DNA of 64,000 bases, from NCBI RefSeq assembly GCF_024655635.1, contig NZ_JANLGI010000018.1:1-64000 (forward strand), read 5' to 3'. Under the pieces are notes generated by a model that was given only the letters and a program-made list of their open reading frames with translations, did no database searches and was not told the origin of the DNA. A program made the position numbers and the translations under genes. Below, one piece after another: positions 41,360 to 50,876 of the stretch. Source of the DNA: Allobosea sp. 47.2.35 (GTDB taxonomy: Bacteria; Pseudomonadota; Alphaproteobacteria; Rhizobiales; Beijerinckiaceae). Every line of letters begins with the position of its first letter. Within the stretch, counting starts at the first letter, position 1.

Positions 41360-43810
41360 ATGCGGTTCATTCTGCGAATCTTCGGATGGTTGTTCGCCGC
41401 CGGCGCGATCGCTTTCGTGATCGGCGCCGCCATCGCGGGCGGTCTGATCTGGCATTATTCGCGCGATCTGCCCGATTACGCGCAGCTCAGGAACTACGAG
41501 CCGCCGGTGATGACCCGCGTGCATGCGGGCGACGGCAGCCTGATCGCCGAATATGCGCGCGAGCGGCGCCTCTACCTGCCGATCCAGGCCGTGCCGAAGC
41601 TCGTCGTCGACGCCTATCTCTCGGCCGAGGACAAGAATTTCTACAAGCATGTCGGCGTCGATCCCGAAGGCCTGGTCCGCGCCGCGATCTCGAATTTCCG
41701 CAATCGCGCCGCCGGCCGCCGGCCGCAGGGTGCCTCGACCATCACCCAGCAGGTCGCGAAGAACTTCTTCCTGAGCCCCGAGCAGTCGATCGAACGCAAG
41801 ATCCGCGAGGCGCTCGTCGCGCTGAAGCTCGAATCGACCTACTCGAAGGACAAGATCCTCGAACTCTACCTGAACGAGATCTATCTCGGCGCGCCGGCGC
41901 CGGGGCAGGGCAGCTACGGCATCGCCGCCGCGGCCCTGAACTATTTCGGCAAGTCGGTGCATGAGTTGAACCTGCAGGAGGCGGCCTATCTCGCCGCGCT
42001 GCCGAAGGCGCCGACCGATCTTCATCCCTTCCGCAACCGCGACCGCGCGATCGAACGCCGCAACTACGTCATCGATCGCATGGTCGAGAACGGCTACGTC
42101 AAGCGTGAGGCGGGCGAGAGCGCCAAGAAGCAGCCGCTCGGCGTCAATCCGCGCACGGTTTCGCCGAACCAGATCGCCGCCGGCTATTTCGCCGAGGAGA
42201 TCCGCCGCGAATTACAGGATCGCTACGGCGAGAAAAAGCTGCTCGAGGGCGGCCTTTCGGTTCGCGCCACGGTCGATCCCAAGACGCAGCTGATGGCGCG
42301 CAAGGCGCTGGTCGACGGCCTCGTGCGCTTCGACGAGGCGCGTGGCTGGCGCGGCGCGATCCAGAAGCTCGATATCGGCGGCAAGGAATGGGGCGCCGTC
42401 GTCGGCGAGCTGCCGGTGCTCGGCGACGTCGCGCCATGGCGGCTAGCGGTGGTGCTGGAGGCCAACGGCGACACCGCCCGCCTCGGTTTGCATCCGCTGC
42501 GCGATAATGCCGGCCATCTCAACAAGGAGCGCCAGATCCTGACGCTCGCTGCTGACGGTATCAAATGGACCCGTCGCGCCCGCGTCTCGCAGGCCGTCTC
42601 GGTCGGCGACGTCGTCTATGTCGAGCCGATGGACAGCCGGCCGGGCTTCGCGCGCCTGCGCCAGCTGCCGGAGGTCAACGGCGCCATCGTCGCGATGGAC
42701 CCGTTCTCGGGCCGCGTGCTCGCGATGGTAGGCGGCTTCAGCCATGATCAGTCGGAGTTCAACCGCGCGACGCAGGCGCTGCGCCAGCCGGGTTCCTCGT
42801 TCAAGCCCTTTGTCTACGCGACCGCGCTGGACAACGGCTACACGCCGTCGAGCATCGTCCTCGACGCTCCCGTCGAGATCGACCAGGGCCCGGGCCTCGG
42901 CATGTGGCGGCCGGAGAACTATGACGGCAAGTCGACCGGCCCTCGCACGCTGCGCTACGGCATCCAGTTCTCGAAGAACCTGATGACGGTCCGGCTCGCC
43001 AAGGATGTCGGCATGCCGTTGATCGCCGAGTATTCGCGCCGCTTCGGCATCTACGACGACCTCCAGCCGGTGCTGTCGATGTCGCTCGGCGCCGGCGAGA
43101 CGACGGTCATGCGCATGACCGCTGCCTATTCGATGCTGGTCAATGGCGGCAAGCGTATCCGGCCGACCTTGATCGACCGCATCCAGGATCGCTCGGGCTC
43201 GACGATCTTCCGGCATGACCAGCGGGTCTGCGAGGGCTGCAACGCCGAGAAATGGGCGAACCAGCCGGAGCCGCGCCTTGTCGACAACCGCGAGCAGGTG
43301 CTCGATCCGCTGACCGCCTACCAGATGGTCTCGATCCTCGAAGGCGTGGTCAACGCGGGCACCGCGACCGTGGTCAAGTCCGTCGGCAAGCCGCTCGCCG
43401 GCAAGACCGGCACGACCAACGACGCCAAGGACGTCTGGTTCGTCGGCTTCTCGCCCGATCTCGCCGTCGGCGTCTATATGGGCTTCGACAAGCCGAAGTC
43501 GTTGGGCACCTCGGCGACCGCCGGCCAGTACGCCGCGCCGATCTTCCGCGACTTCATGAGCGTTGCGCTCAAGGAGAAGCCGGCGACGCCCTTCCGCGTC
43601 CCGGCTGGCATCAAGCTGATCCGCGTCGACCCGAAGAGCGGCATGCGGGCGGGCGGCGAGGGCGGCATCCTCGAGGCCTTCAAGCCGGGCACGGCGCCGC
43701 CGGACAGCTATTCGGTGATCGGCGCGGCCGGCGACGGCAGCATGCCGCTCGGCGCAGGTCCTGGCGGCGGCGGCAGGGCCGTCGGTTCCGGCACCGGCGG
43801 GCTCTACTGA
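41360..43810 (+). CDS. mrcA: Penicillin-binding protein 1A, bifunctional glycosyltransferase/transpeptidase
   Basis: 816 residues, class A PBP. N-terminal membrane anchor (about 8-32), GT51 glycosyltransferase domain with catalytic Glu in SAEDKNFYKHVGVD and the motif GASTITQQVAKNFFL, an OB-like insert, then the transpeptidase with Ser479-Ser-Phe-Lys (GSSFKPF), SKNL, and KTGTT at about Lys682. The C-terminus is Gly-rich. It polymerises and cross-links peptidoglycan at the inner membrane. The amidase gene upstream points to a cell-wall neighbourhood. Confidence 0.97.
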   Translation: MRFILRIFGWLFAAGAIAFVIGAAIAGGLIWHYSRDLPDYAQLRNYEPPVMTRVHAGDGSLIAEYARERRLYLPIQAVPKLVVDAYLSAEDKNFYKHVGVDPEGLVRAAISNFRNRAAGRRPQGASTITQQVAKNFFLSPEQSIERKIREALVALKLESTYSKDKILELYLNEIYLGAPAPGQGSYGIAAAALNYFGKSVHELNLQEAAYLAALPKAPTDLHPFRNRDRAIERRNYVIDRMVENGYVKREAGESAKKQPLGVNPRTVSPNQIAAGYFAEEIRRELQDRYGEKKLLEGGLSVRATVDPKTQLMARKALVDGLVRFDEARGWRGAIQKLDIGGKEWGAVVGELPVLGDVAPWRLAVVLEANGDTARLGLHPLRDNAGHLNKERQILTLAADGIKWTRRARVSQAVSVGDVVYVEPMDSRPGFARLRQLPEVNGAIVAMDPFSGRVLAMVGGFSHDQSEFNRATQALRQPGSSFKPFVYATALDNGYTPSSIVLDAPVEIDQGPGLGMWRPENYDGKSTGPRTLRYGIQFSKNLMTVRLAKDVGMPLIAEYSRRFGIYDDLQPVLSMSLGAGETTVMRMTAAYSMLVNGGKRIRPTLIDRIQDRSGSTIFRHDQRVCEGCNAEKWANQPEPRLVDNREQVLDPLTAYQMVSILEGVVNAGTATVVKSVGKPLAGKTGTTNDAKDVWFVGFSPDLAVGVYMGFDKPKSLGTSATAGQYAAPIFRDFMSVALKEKPATPFRVPAGIKLIRVDPKSGMRAGGEGGILEAFKPGTAPPDSYSVIGAAGDGSMPLGAGPGGGGRAVGSGTGGLY

Positions 43811-43831
43811 GCTGACAGCAGGTGATTTCGC

Positions 43832-43865
43832 GGCGCCCGGAGGGATTCTCCGGGCGTTGCCTTTT
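43832..43865 (+). terminator. Rho-independent terminator of mrcA
   Basis: CGCCCGGAG (43834-43842) and CTCCGGGCG (43848-43856) with a 5-nt loop, followed by TTGCCTTTTC. It lies 21 nt after the mrcA stop. Confidence 0.85.
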
Positions 43866-43896
43866 CAGGCCAGCCAACCCATGGCCGCCTCGATGG

Positions 43897-43914
43897 GGAG
43901 GCGATATCGCCTCC
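43897..43914. repeat. Perfect 18-bp palindrome upstream of prfB
   Basis: GGAGGCGATATCGCCTCC is fully self-complementary with no spacer. It lies 73 nt before the prfB ATG and after the mrcA terminator, so it is in the prfB promoter or leader region. It could bind a dimeric regulator or fold as a hairpin; no known consensus fits. Confidence 0.4.
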
Positions 43915-43986
43915 GGCGTTTACAGCCGGGCCTTTCGCCCCTATCTCAGCCTTCAAGTTTGCTCACAAGGACGTTCAGACGGAATC

Positions 43987-45115
43987 ATGCGCCCCGAAAT
44001 CCAGACGCAGCTCGATAACGCCAAGCAGTCGATCGGACTGCTGAGGAGGCATCTTTGACTGGGATCAAGCCCAGCGCCGCCTAGCGGAACTCAACGCCCT
44101 CTCGGAGGGACCCGATTTCTGGAACGATGCCGAAGCCGCGCAGAAGCTGATGCGCGAGCGCACTTCGCTGGAGACCCAGATCGAGGGCATCACCAAGCTT
44201 GAGCGCGAGCTTGACGACGCGCTGACGCTGATCGAACTCGGCGAGATGGAGGGCGACGACGCCACTGTCACCGAGGGCGAGCAGGCGATCAAGGCCGTTC
44301 AGGACGAAGCGGCGCGCCTCCAGGTCGAGACCTTGCTCTCCGGCGAGGCCGACATGCTCGACACCTATGTCGAAATCCATCCCGGCGCGGGCGGCACCGA
44401 AAGCCAGGACTGGGCCGAGATGCTCCTGCGCATGTACCGGCGCTGGGGCGAGCGGCGGAAGTTCAAGGTCGAGACGCTCGAATACCAGGACGGCGACACG
44501 GCTGGCATCAAGTCGGCGACGCTCCAGTTCAAGGGGCATAATGCCTATGGCTGGCTGAAGACCGAATCGGGCGTGCACCGTCTGGTGCGCATCTCGCCCT
44601 TCGACTCCAATGCCAGGCGGCAGACCTCCTTCGCCTCAATCTGGGTCTATCCCGTCGTCGACGATCGCATCGTCATCGACGTCAAGGAATCGGACTGCCG
44701 CATCGACACCTACCGCGCTCAGGGAGCTGGCGGGCAGCACATCAACACGACGGATTCGGCGGTGCGCATCACGCATATCCCGTCCGGCATCGCGGTGGCC
44801 TGCCAGCAGGAGCGTTCCCAGCACAAGAACCGGGCCAAGGCCTGGGACATGTTGCGCGCCCGTCTCTACGAGGTCGAGCTGAAGAAGCGCGAAGAGAAGG
44901 CCAATGCCGAGCAGGCCTCCAAGACCGATATCGGCTGGGGCCACCAGATCCGCTCCTATGTGCTGCAGCCCTATCAGCTGGTGAAGGACCTGCGCACGGG
45001 CGTGAGCTCGACGGCGCCCTCCGAGGTGCTCGACGGTGCCCTCGATCCCTTCATGGAGGCATCGCTGGCCCAGCGCGTCTATGGCACCGAGGTCGAAGTC
45101 GAGGACATCGACTAG
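43987..45115 (+). CDS. prfB: Peptide chain release factor 2, expressed by programmed +1 frameshift
   Basis: Recognises UGA and UAA stop codons and triggers hydrolysis of peptidyl-tRNA. The gene is in two frames: 43987-44055 encodes 23 residues ending at an in-frame TGA (44056-44058), and reading resumes in +1 at 44057, giving about 375 residues in all. The codon-recognition tripeptide SPF is in VRISPFDSNARRQTSF and the catalytic GGQ is at about 248-250 (GAGGQHINTTDSAVRI). An internal start at 44150 would remove the N-terminal domain and is not the real start. Confidence 0.97.
44041..44059 (+). promoter_or_regulatory. RF2 autoregulatory +1 frameshift site
   Basis: The sequence CTGAGGAGGCATCTTTGAC holds an internal Shine-Dalgarno AGGAGG (44044-44049), the slippery CTT (44053-44055) and the stop TGA followed by C (44056-44059). 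The layout matches the known E. coli prfB signal. When RF2 is scarce the ribosome stalls at TGA and slips into +1, so RF2 controls its own level. Confidence 0.97.
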
Positions 45116-45137
45116 TCCGGGCCATCAAGCCGAAAAC

Positions 45138-45174
45138 AAAGAAGGCCGCGCCCGAAGCGCGGCCTTCTTTGTTT
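45138..45174. terminator. Bidirectional rho-independent terminator
   Basis: GAAGGCCGCGC (45141-45151) and GCGCGGCCTTC (45157-45167) around a 5-nt loop, with AAA before and TTTGTTT after. It serves prfB (plus) and the convergent M23 peptidase gene (minus). Confidence 0.93.
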
Positions 45175-45187
45175 CTGTGGGGGTCTC

Positions 45188-46489
45188 TTAGAGCGCGTTC
45201 GCGAGCAGCTTGCCGCCGGCGCGCAGGAAGCGGGTGGGATCGACCGGCTCGTCGTTGATGCGGGTCTCGTAGTGCAGGTGCGGGCCGGTCGAACGGCCGG
45301 TGGAGCCGACGCGGCCGACCACCGTGCCGGTCTTGACCATCTGCCCGGTCGTGACCGAGATCGCCGACATATGGGCGTAGCGGGTCGTCAGCCCGTTGGC
45401 ATGCTCGACCTCGACCATGTTGCCGTAGCCGCCGTTATATTCGGCCACGACCACCTTGCCCGGCGCGGTCGCCATGATCGACGAGCCGGTCTCTGCCCTG
45501 AAATCGACGCCGGTATGCATGGCGAGGCCGCGCGTGAACGGGTCGGTGCGATAGCCGTAATTCGACGTGAAGTCGTGGTCGCCGGCCATCGGCCGGGCGA
45601 GGGGGAGCTGCTCGATCAAGCCACGCAGCCGCATCACCGAGGCGACGCGCGGCTGGAGGGCGTTCAACGTCGCCTCGAAAGGTCCCGCCGAATTATCGAG
45701 CTTCACTGGCACGAAAGGCCCGCCCATGCCGCCCGTGGCAACGGCCGGCGCGGAAAGCTTCTCGGCATCGAGCCCGGTTTCGGCGAGCGCGCTGCGCAGG
45801 CGCTTCTGCGTCGCCGCGAGGGTCTCGTCCATGTCCTTGAGCGCGGCGAGCTGGGCATCGGAACTCCGCGCCATCGCACCGTCCAGTCGGGTCAGGGCGG
45901 CATCGACCCGCTTGGCCGGCGGCTCGGCCGGAGCCTCTCCTGATTGCCAGCCGCCGCCATCGGCGCCGCGCAGCGGTGGCGTCTCGGGCGCGGGCGTTGG
46001 CTTGTTCGGCAAGATCGGGGCGAAGCTGGTCACGCCGGAGGCGCGGATCGGTTCGCCGGGCTTGATGACCTGCGAGCGCAGCGGGAGCTTTGCAGCCGGG
46101 ATCAGTCCGCTGGACTGCAATGTGTCGGTGAGGGCTGCGACCAGAGACTGGCGCGATTCGAGCTCGGCCTGCCGGCTCGCGAGTTCGTCGACGCGGGATT
46201 CGACGCCGTCCTGATCGAGCAGGGCGCGGCTGGCATAGCGGTCGATATCGGCCCGCAGCGCCGATATCCGGTCCTCATAGGCATATTGGCGCGTCGTCTC
46301 GCGGGCGATCATCCGGGCGGCGAGGTCATCGCTGCTGAGGATGTACCAGCCGGCGGCGCCGCTGCAGGCCGTGCTCAGGGCCAGCCAGGCGAGCCCCGCG
46401 AGCATGGTGGAGCGGCGCACCGTATAGGTCTTGTGGGAGACCAGGCCAACGGTCGAGAGGGCGGGGGCTGTCTGGGACTGATGATGCAT
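45188..46489 (-). CDS. M23 family metallopeptidase with N-terminal membrane anchor and coiled coil
   Basis: 433 residues. One transmembrane helix (about 28-50), a coiled-coil region (about 60-115, DELASRQAELESRQ), a Pro-rich linker, a second helical stretch (about 205-245), then a LytM/M23 domain with MHTGVDFRAETGSS (zinc His and Asp) and GPHLHYETR (HxH). The domain has the residues needed for an active endopeptidase cleaving peptidoglycan cross-links in the periplasm. It starts at ATG 46487-46489. The adjacent amidase, PBP1A and this gene form a cell-wall region but are not one operon. Confidence 0.92.
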   Translation of the reverse strand: MHHQSQTAPALSTVGLVSHKTYTVRRSTMLAGLAWLALSTACSGAAGWYILSSDDLAARMIARETTRQYAYEDRISALRADIDRYASRALLDQDGVESRVDELASRQAELESRQSLVAALTDTLQSSGLIPAAKLPLRSQVIKPGEPIRASGVTSFAPILPNKPTPAPETPPLRGADGGGWQSGEAPAEPPAKRVDAALTRLDGAMARSSDAQLAALKDMDETLAATQKRLRSALAETGLDAEKLSAPAVATGGMGGPFVPVKLDNSAGPFEATLNALQPRVASVMRLRGLIEQLPLARPMAGDHDFTSNYGYRTDPFTRGLAMHTGVDFRAETGSSIMATAPGKVVVAEYNGGYGNMVEVEHANGLTTRYAHMSAISVTTGQMVKTGTVVGRVGSTGRSTGPHLHYETRINDEPVDPTRFLRAGGKLLANAL

Positions 46490-46593
46490 ACGCAGTACCG
46501 GTAATCACGCTGCCGATACCGTCATCAGACATTGTTAGGGTTAATCTTTCGCAAACTTCGCCCCGCGCAACGCCCGGGCAATGCTTCAAGGCC

Positions 46594-47058
46594 TCAAAGC
46601 GCTTGCGCCGCCGCCAGAACCTCCTCGGCATGGCCCGCAACCTTCACCTTGCGCCAGATCCGGGCAAGGCGTCCCTCGACATCGATCAGGAAGGTCGAGC
46701 GTTCGACCCCCATATAACTGCGACCATACATGCTCTTCTCGACCCAGATGCCATAGGCGTTCGCCAGCGCCTGCGTCTCATCGGCCAGCAGGGGGAAGTC
46801 GAGCTCGTATTTCTTCTTGAAATTGCTATGCTTCTTCGCCGAATCCGGCGAAACGCCGATGATTTCGGTGTCGCAGGCCGCGAATTCCCGGCGCAAGCGG
46901 TTGAAGGCGATCGCCTCCTCCGTGCAGGCCGGGGTATTGTCCTTGGGGTAGGCATAGAGCACGACCTTGCGGCCGCGCAGCGCGGAGAGGCTGACCTCGC
47001 CGCCGCCGTCGCGCGGCAGTGTGAAGCCGGGTGCCGGATCGCCTTCCTGCAAAGCCAT
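46594..47058 (-). CDS. bcp: Thioredoxin-dependent peroxiredoxin (BCP/PrxQ family)
   Basis: 154 residues from the ATG at 47056-47058, with AGGAAGG upstream. The peroxidatic cysteine is Cys45 in YPKDNTPACTEEAIAF, with the supporting Thr and Pro. The second, resolving cysteine five residues later in classical BCP (Cys50 in E. coli) is isoleucine here; another cysteine occurs at about residue 62 (FAACDTEIIGVSPD). The enzyme reduces peroxides in the cytoplasm; it may use a 1-Cys mechanism or a different resolving residue. Confidence 0.93.
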   Translation of the reverse strand: MALQEGDPAPGFTLPRDGGGEVSLSALRGRKVVLYAYPKDNTPACTEEAIAFNRLRREFAACDTEIIGVSPDSAKKHSNFKKKYELDFPLLADETQALANAYGIWVEKSMYGRSYMGVERSTFLIDVEGRLARIWRKVKVAGHAEEVLAAAQAL

Positions 47059-47259
47059 GGTCGCTGCCTTCCTTTCGTCGCCTTCTCGCTGCATGGAGCC
47101 CGCGACCCGGCGTGGCAAGCCGGCTCACGGCAAGGCCCGGCGAATCGTCGGATGTTTCCGTTTCCGGATTGCCGAATCGCTTCGCCTGACCGCATCGACA
47201 TGCATGCTGCCTTCCGGGATTGCGGCAAGGGGCGATCGGCCGCACCCTGATGCGAACCG

Positions 47260-50200
47260 ATGCAGGCGCAGAAAAGGACCACGCGAATCTTGTCGGATCA
47301 GGAAGCAAAGGCTGCGGCGGCAGGGCACGGCAAGGCGTTGCCCGCGGACGAGGCCTGCGATGTCGAGATCGTGAAGCGGCGCGCCAAGGCGGGCCTCGTC
47401 ACGATCTGCGTCGCGGTCACCGTTGCCGTGCTGGTGCTGGCCGGTGCGGCGGCGACGCTTCTGGTCACGGGCATCGTCCCGCTCTCCGGCCTCGAAGGCC
47501 GTATCACGGCCGCCATCGAGGAGCGGCTCGGGCCGGACTGGAAGGTCACCGCGGCCGCGGCCGAACTCGGCCGCATCGACGGGCATTCGCAGCTGCGGGT
47601 CCGGCAGGTCTCGTTCCAGCATGTCAGCGGCGCCGTGATCCGCGCGCCCGAGGCAGTCCTCGGCTATGCGCCGATGGCGCTGCTCCGCGGCGACATCAGG
47701 CTGGTCTCGGTCGATCTGCGCGGCGTCAATGTTCGTCTCGGCGTCACAAAGGACGGCGCCCTCGTGGTCAACGCCGATTCGGCGCCGGCCGAGACACCGC
47801 CCCAACCGACCCTGCCCGATGCCGCGCAGTGGAATGCCTTCACCGGCATCATGGGCGCGATCTCGACACTGGCGCGCGGCGACGGTTTTCTCGGCTCGCT
47901 CGAGGAAGCCGGCATGAACGGGGCGCGGCTGTCGCTGGTCGATCCCGACGGGCGTCAGAAGGCTGGGCTGGAAGATGTCGAGATCAGGCTGACGCGCATC
48001 GCCGAGCGCGGCACGCGGATGACGATGAAGGGGCGCACGGGACAGCGCTGGAAGGAACTGGCAGTCGATCTGTCGACAGAGGCCGACGGCACGCAGCGCG
48101 CGGACATCGACATTCAGCGCTTCGAGCCCGCCGAGGCGGTCGCGCTCGCCTTCGGCACCGGCGGTATCCGGGTCGAGGGGCTGCCGCTGCAGGGCCGCGC
48201 GACGCTGCGGCAATCCCCGGACGGCAAGAAATCGATCACGGCGCGGGTCGGTGTCCGGTCCGGCACGTTGCGCTTTCCCGACGCTCCGATCTCGTCCTTC
48301 GCGCTGGATTCGGTGGATCTCGAAGTCGCGAGCGGTGCCGACCTCTCCGAGCTCAACATCACCCGCGGCGAGATCAAGGCCGGCGCGACACATTTCACGG
48401 CGACAGGCTCGTTGCGCGAGGACAATGGTGGCTGGCGCATCGCACTCGATGCCAGCGGCCAGCTCGCCGGGATCGACAATGATCCGCCGGTCCAGATCGA
48501 CAGCCTCAAAGCTGCGCTCAAGCTCGATTCAGCCAACAATGCGGTCACCATCGATTCAGCCTCGCTGCGCGGACCTCTGGCCTCGGTCGACCTGTCGGCC
48601 CTGGTGCAGCGGATCAACGGCTCGCCGCTCCAGCGCTTCGCGATCAAGTCCACGAACTCCGACGCGCGTGCTCTGCTCGCGATCTGGCCGAGCTTCACTT
48701 CGCCGGACGTGCACGGCACGCTGCGACGGCAGCTCGCCGCGGGGCGCCTCAGGTCGCTCTCGGTCGATCTGGATCTCGCGCCCGAGGACCATGCCCGCCT
48801 GGTCAAGGGCGAAGGCATGCCGGATGCCGCACTCTCCGTGATGATCGATGCCGACCGGGTTCGCTATCTCCCCGATCCCGGCCTGCCGCCGCTGGTCGAT
48901 GCGACCGTGACCGGGCGTGTCGGCGGGCGCACCGTCCAGCTCGCCATCGGCAAGGCGACGGCGGAGATCGGCGGCGGCCGCCAGCTCCAGCTGAGCGAAG
49001 GCAGCTTCGCCATGCCGGACTACCACGTGCACCGTGCGCAGGCCCGGATCGGCTTCCGTTCGCTCGGCTCGATGGATGCGCTGGCGGCGCTGTTCGCGTT
49101 TCCGTCGCTGAAGGATTTCAGCCCCGGCAAGATCGACCCGGCCGCGATCAAGGGCACGAGCGACCTGAAGGTCGGCATCACGCTGCCGCTCGCCGATGAC
49201 TTGAAGCCGGACGAGGTCGTCGTGACCGGCGCGGGCAACCTGGCGAATGTCGCCTCCGATACGCTCCTGGGCACGGAGAAGCTCGAAGCCGGCATGTTCG
49301 CCGTGAATGTCGATCGCGCCGGCCTGCTGCTGCGTGGCGATGCGCGGGTCGGCGGCGACAAGGCGCAGGTCGAACTCAAGCAAAGCGGCAAGGGGCAGGG
49401 CGAGGCGACCCTGCAGCTCGCGCTCGATGCAGCCGCGAGGCAGCGTCGTGGCTTTGGCGCCGATAGCGGCATTTCCGGGACATTGCCGGTGCGGGTGGTC
49501 AAGCCGCTCGGCAAGGGCCCGGAGCAGCCGCCGCGCGTCGAGATCGACCTTGCCAAGGTCGCACTCGACGGTGTCGTACCCGGCCTGAGCAAGCCGGCGG
49601 GGAGGCCCGGCAAGGTCTCATTCGCGTATGTGGCCGATCCGGAAGGCCCGGATCTCGACGATTTCACGCTCGAGGCCGGCTCGGCCTTGATTAAGGGGCG
49701 CATCGAGCTGAACAAGCAGAACGGGCTGGACAGCGCGAGCTTCTCGCAGTTCCGCCTCTCGCCCGGTGACAACCTGAAGATCGATGCCAGGCGGGACGGC
49801 AACATCGTCAAGCTGACGGTGCGCGGTGCGGTCGCGGACCTGCGCCCCTTCATCAAGGATCTGCAAAGCCCGGGATCGTCGGGCAAGGGTGACAAGTCCG
49901 GCGGGAAGGGCGGTGACTACGACGTCGATCTCGACGTGCCGATCCTGACCGGCTTCAACAACGAGGCGATCACCAACGGCACGCTGAAATTCGCCAAGCG
50001 CGGCGGCGAGATCCGCTCGGCCCATTTCCAGGGACGGATCGGCCGGGCCGATGTCTCCGCCCGGCAGGGCGGCCGGGGCGAGGGCGGGCAACTCGTCATC
50101 CAGTCGGAGAATGGTGGCTCGTTGCTGCGCTTTCTCGATCTCTACAACAAGGCCCATGGCGGGGATCTCCTGCTGACCCTGGGCCCGGGCGAGAACCAGA

Positions 50201-50727
50201 GCGGAGACCTGCTGTTCCGCAATTTCCTGGTCCGGGACGAGCCCGCGCTTCGCCGTGTGGTCGGCGCGCAGTCGTCGAGCGCCTTTGCGGGCGACAACGC
50301 AGCCGAGCAGCGGATCGATGTCAGCGAGGTCGCCTTCACCAAGCTCAAGGCCGAGTTCACCCGCTCCGCCAGCCGACTCGATGTCTCGGACATGGTGATC
50401 TGGGGCCAGCAGGTCGGCTTCACGCTGCAGGGCCATGTCGATTACGGCCGCGACCGCGTCGATATCGGCGGCACCTTCGTGCCGGGCTATGCTTTCAACA
50501 ATGCGTTCGCGCAGGTGCCGGTGGTTGGCGCGCTGCTCGGCGGCGGCAGCCAGTATGGCGGGCTCTTCGCGGTGAATTTCCGGATTTCCGGCGCCGCCAG
50601 CGCGCCGACCATGTCGATCAACCCGCTCTCGGCGCTGGCGCCCGGCATCCTGCGCCGCTTCGTCGATCCGCTCGGCGGCGCGCCGGCGCAACGGCCGGTC
50701 CAGCCGCGGCAGACCCAGCCGCGCTGA
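47260..50727 (+). CDS. Large AsmA-like / DUF3971 protein (YhdP-related)
   Basis: 1155 residues. A cytoplasmic tail of about 44 residues is followed by one N-terminal helix (about 45-72, TICVAVTVAVLVLAGAAATL) and a very long, beta-rich periplasmic region of repeated amphipathic strands. The C-terminal part (MVIWGQQVGFTLQGHVDYGR, GTFVPGYAFNNAFAQVPVVG, GAASAPTMSINPLSALAPGI) is the AsmA-like C-terminal motif. AsmA-like proteins are thought to form bridges that carry phospholipids between the inner and outer membranes; that role here is by family. It is divergent from bcp. Confidence 0.88.
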   Translation: MQAQKRTTRILSDQEAKAAAAGHGKALPADEACDVEIVKRRAKAGLVTICVAVTVAVLVLAGAAATLLVTGIVPLSGLEGRITAAIEERLGPDWKVTAAAAELGRIDGHSQLRVRQVSFQHVSGAVIRAPEAVLGYAPMALLRGDIRLVSVDLRGVNVRLGVTKDGALVVNADSAPAETPPQPTLPDAAQWNAFTGIMGAISTLARGDGFLGSLEEAGMNGARLSLVDPDGRQKAGLEDVEIRLTRIAERGTRMTMKGRTGQRWKELAVDLSTEADGTQRADIDIQRFEPAEAVALAFGTGGIRVEGLPLQGRATLRQSPDGKKSITARVGVRSGTLRFPDAPISSFALDSVDLEVASGADLSELNITRGEIKAGATHFTATGSLREDNGGWRIALDASGQLAGIDNDPPVQIDSLKAALKLDSANNAVTIDSASLRGPLASVDLSALVQRINGSPLQRFAIKSTNSDARALLAIWPSFTSPDVHGTLRRQLAAGRLRSLSVDLDLAPEDHARLVKGEGMPDAALSVMIDADRVRYLPDPGLPPLVDATVTGRVGGRTVQLAIGKATAEIGGGRQLQLSEGSFAMPDYHVHRAQARIGFRSLGSMDALAALFAFPSLKDFSPGKIDPAAIKGTSDLKVGITLPLADDLKPDEVVVTGAGNLANVASDTLLGTEKLEAGMFAVNVDRAGLLLRGDARVGGDKAQVELKQSGKGQGEATLQLALDAAARQRRGFGADSGISGTLPVRVVKPLGKGPEQPPRVEIDLAKVALDGVVPGLSKPAGRPGKVSFAYVADPEGPDLDDFTLEAGSALIKGRIELNKQNGLDSASFSQFRLSPGDNLKIDARRDGNIVKLTVRGAVADLRPFIKDLQSPGSSGKGDKSGGKGGDYDVDLDVPILTGFNNEAITNGTLKFAKRGGEIRSAHFQGRIGRADVSARQGGRGEGGQLVIQSENGGSLLRFLDLYNKAHGGDLLLTLGPGENQSGDLLFRNFLVRDEPALRRVVGAQSSSAFAGDNAAEQRIDVSEVAFTKLKAEFTRSASRLDVSDMVIWGQQVGFTLQGHVDYGRDRVDIGGTFVPGYAFNNAFAQVPVVGALLGGGSQYGGLFAVNFRISGAASAPTMSINPLSALAPGILRRFVDPLGGAPAQRPVQPRQTQPR

Positions 50728-50732
50728 AATGT

Positions 50733-50866
50733 ATCATCCCGTGCGCGGTGCAGCGCGTAGCGGTGCGCCGCAGACACGGGACCGCGCGACGAGAAGGCAC
50801 CTTTTCCGGGTGACGGTCCCGCATCTGCGCAGCAGCACTTCGTGCCGCAGCGCGTGCGGGATGGCA
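50733..50866. repeat. Palindromic intergenic repeat, copy 2
   Basis: 134 bp between the convergent AsmA-like gene and tyrS. Arms at 50733-50784 and 50814-50866 pair imperfectly over their length (TCATCCCGTGCGCGGTGCAG on one side, CGCGTGCGGGATGGCA on the other). The 29-nt spacer ends in TTCCGGGTGA. It is in opposite orientation to copies 1 and 3. It may serve as the transcription end of both neighbours, as no other terminator is visible. Confidence 0.88.
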
Positions 50867-50876
50867 GGCGGAGAGC

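Noticed and set aside
46505..46560. TTAACC-like sequence upstream of the M23 peptidase as a cell-cycle regulator site
   Set aside because: Only a single half-site; too short to support.
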